From contig CAKPYN010000009.1 in assembly GCA_934202965.1 (NCBI GenBank), forward strand, positions 12,304 through 76,303: 64,000 nt of DNA. Direction: 5' to 3'. Under the pieces are notes generated by a model. That model did not search any database. It was not told the origin of the DNA and worked only from the letters and a program-made list of their open reading frames with translations. The DNA comes from an uncultured Megasphaera sp. (GTDB taxonomy: Bacteria > Bacillota > Negativicutes > Veillonellales > Megasphaeraceae). Position numbers and translations under genes: made by a program. This document shows positions 63,574-64,000 of this stretch, piece by piece (within the stretch, counting starts at the first letter, position 1; each line of letters opens with the position of its first letter).

Positions 63574-63777
63574 ATGAATACACCCGTTTCTTTTGATAAT
63601 CTAATAAATACGATGATTCCTTTACCCTTGAGCGGAAATGCCAACGGCGAAGGCATTTATTGCCGCGGTCAAGAATTAGTTGCTTCTTTTGATAAAAATG
63701 CTGCCCAAGCATTAACAAATCAAAAAGAAAGCGAATTGAACTTGAACGGCGTTTTCTGCCAATATTGCATTGACTAA
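63574..63777 (+). CDS. Small protein of unknown function
   Basis: 67 residues. The ATG at 63574 has AAGGAG nine bases before it; an in-frame upstream ATG near 63496 precedes the promoter's start point and is rejected. No signal peptide or membrane segment. Two short Gly/Asn-rich turns ('LSGNANGEG') and three cysteines, two of them in the C-terminal 'FCQYC'. I recognise no family. A consensus promoter and ribosome site make it a credible, well-expressed gene. Confidence 0.65.
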   Translation: MNTPVSFDNLINTMIPLPLSGNANGEGIYCRGQELVASFDKNAAQALTNQKESELNLNGVFCQYCID

Positions 63778-63896
63778 AAACCTCTTTCTATATGTTTTTT
63801 GCGTATACATCCGTATATTTTTATCCTATTTATAGCATATGGAATTGCTTTTTATAAAAAGTTTTTCGTATACTACAGGTAATAAAAGATATGTTT

Positions 63897-64000
63897 GTGA
63901 ACGTACCCCCGCCTACAGAGGCAGGAGCTTCCTGCTTCAACGAGAACAGCACTACAGCTCCGAGGAACTGCTGCGGCTTACACTCTCTCCACAGGCGTAG
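63897..64000 (-). mobile_element. Right end of an IS200/IS605-type element
   Basis: On the minus strand the end of a tnpB frame is followed by 'GAAGCAGGAAGCTC', a small G/C hairpin (CCTGCC...GGCGGG) and 'ACGTTCAC', the usual right-end layout of IS605-group and TnpB-only elements. The border is set at 63897 by this pattern. The rest of the element lies beyond the window. The right-end transcript of such elements serves as the guide (omega/reRNA) of TnpB. Confidence 0.72.
63952..64000 (-). CDS. tnpB: TnpB, C-terminal end only (partial)
   Basis: Fifteen C-terminal codons are in the window, reading 'YACGESVSRSSSSEL' and a TAG stop at 63952-63954. 'ACGE' followed by a polar tail is how TnpB proteins end after their zinc ribbon. 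TnpB is an RNA-guided DNA endonuclease of IS605-group transposons. The length and integrity of the gene cannot be judged. Confidence 0.6.
   Translation of the reverse strand, partial: YACGESVSRSSSSEL

Overview
The window comes from a diderm Firmicute of the class Negativicutes, most likely Veillonellales and Megasphaera-like. The evidence is a Gram-negative envelope gene set (lpxD, an lpxL-type acyltransferase, three OmpH/Skp-like proteins, bamA, tamB, tolC, mlaEFD, a TonB-dependent receptor) combined with Firmicute-style regulation: a T-box leader, a CcpN-like repressor beside a PEP-synthase regulator, strong AGGAGG ribosome sites and hairpin plus U-tract terminators. The genus is inference; no rRNA or tRNA gene was seen in the window.

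Layout. (1) 65-2697: small minus-strand cluster with an ArsR sensor, a SixA-like phosphatase, thiD and a secreted protein of unknown function. (2) 2814-15946: long minus-strand envelope operon, in transcription order tamB, a sigma-70-family factor, a membrane protein, bamA, a 427-residue outer-membrane candidate, three OmpH-like genes, lpxD and lpxL. (3) 15947-17453: repeat-rich gap with a probable type I toxin gene. (4) 17454-22415: a 1653-residue TonB-dependent receptor fused to a second, porin-like barrel, with Fur-like boxes upstream. (5) 22932-27340: mlaE-mlaF-mlaD-tolC, where MlaD carries its own C-terminal beta-barrel. (6) 27636-32636: nitroreductase, a beta-lactamase-fold hydrolase, and a zinc locus (znuC-znuB-zur divergent from znuA) with two near-identical palindromic operators, followed by an amidase gene broken by an in-frame UAG. 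(7) 32768-34480: a glycine riboswitch controlling an AGCS symporter. (8) 34728-42463: guaB-wecG-psd-pssA-GT2-surE operon and recG. (9) 42600-49823: rpmB, then an uncharacterised three-gene operon encoding a 1621-residue protein (HD, helical repeats, NadD-like nucleotidyltransferase, possible acetyltransferase, phosphoribosyltransferase), a lactate/malate-dehydrogenase-like protein and a double flavodoxin-like protein. (10) 49902-53930: PEP synthase with its regulator and a CcpN-like repressor. (11) 54228-58184: PBP1A, and an SSS symporter under a T-box leader with two antiterminator/terminator modules. (12) 58206-63318: galU and a pgi-galE-PilP-like-secretin operon. (13) 63574-64000: a 67-residue orphan with its own promoter, then the right end of an IS200/IS605-type element with the end of tnpB.

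How it fits together. Regions 2 to 5 form an outer-membrane assembly and lipid-transport block: BamA inserts barrels, OmpH/Skp proteins chaperone them, TamB and the MlaD bridge move phospholipid, TolC is the export duct, and LpxD/LpxL build lipid A. The receptor-porin fusion and its repeat-filled flank look like an insertion between tolC and tamB. The most unexplained elements are the 1621-residue protein with its two redox partners, the receptor-porin fusion, the toxin candidate at 16382 and the double T-box leader.
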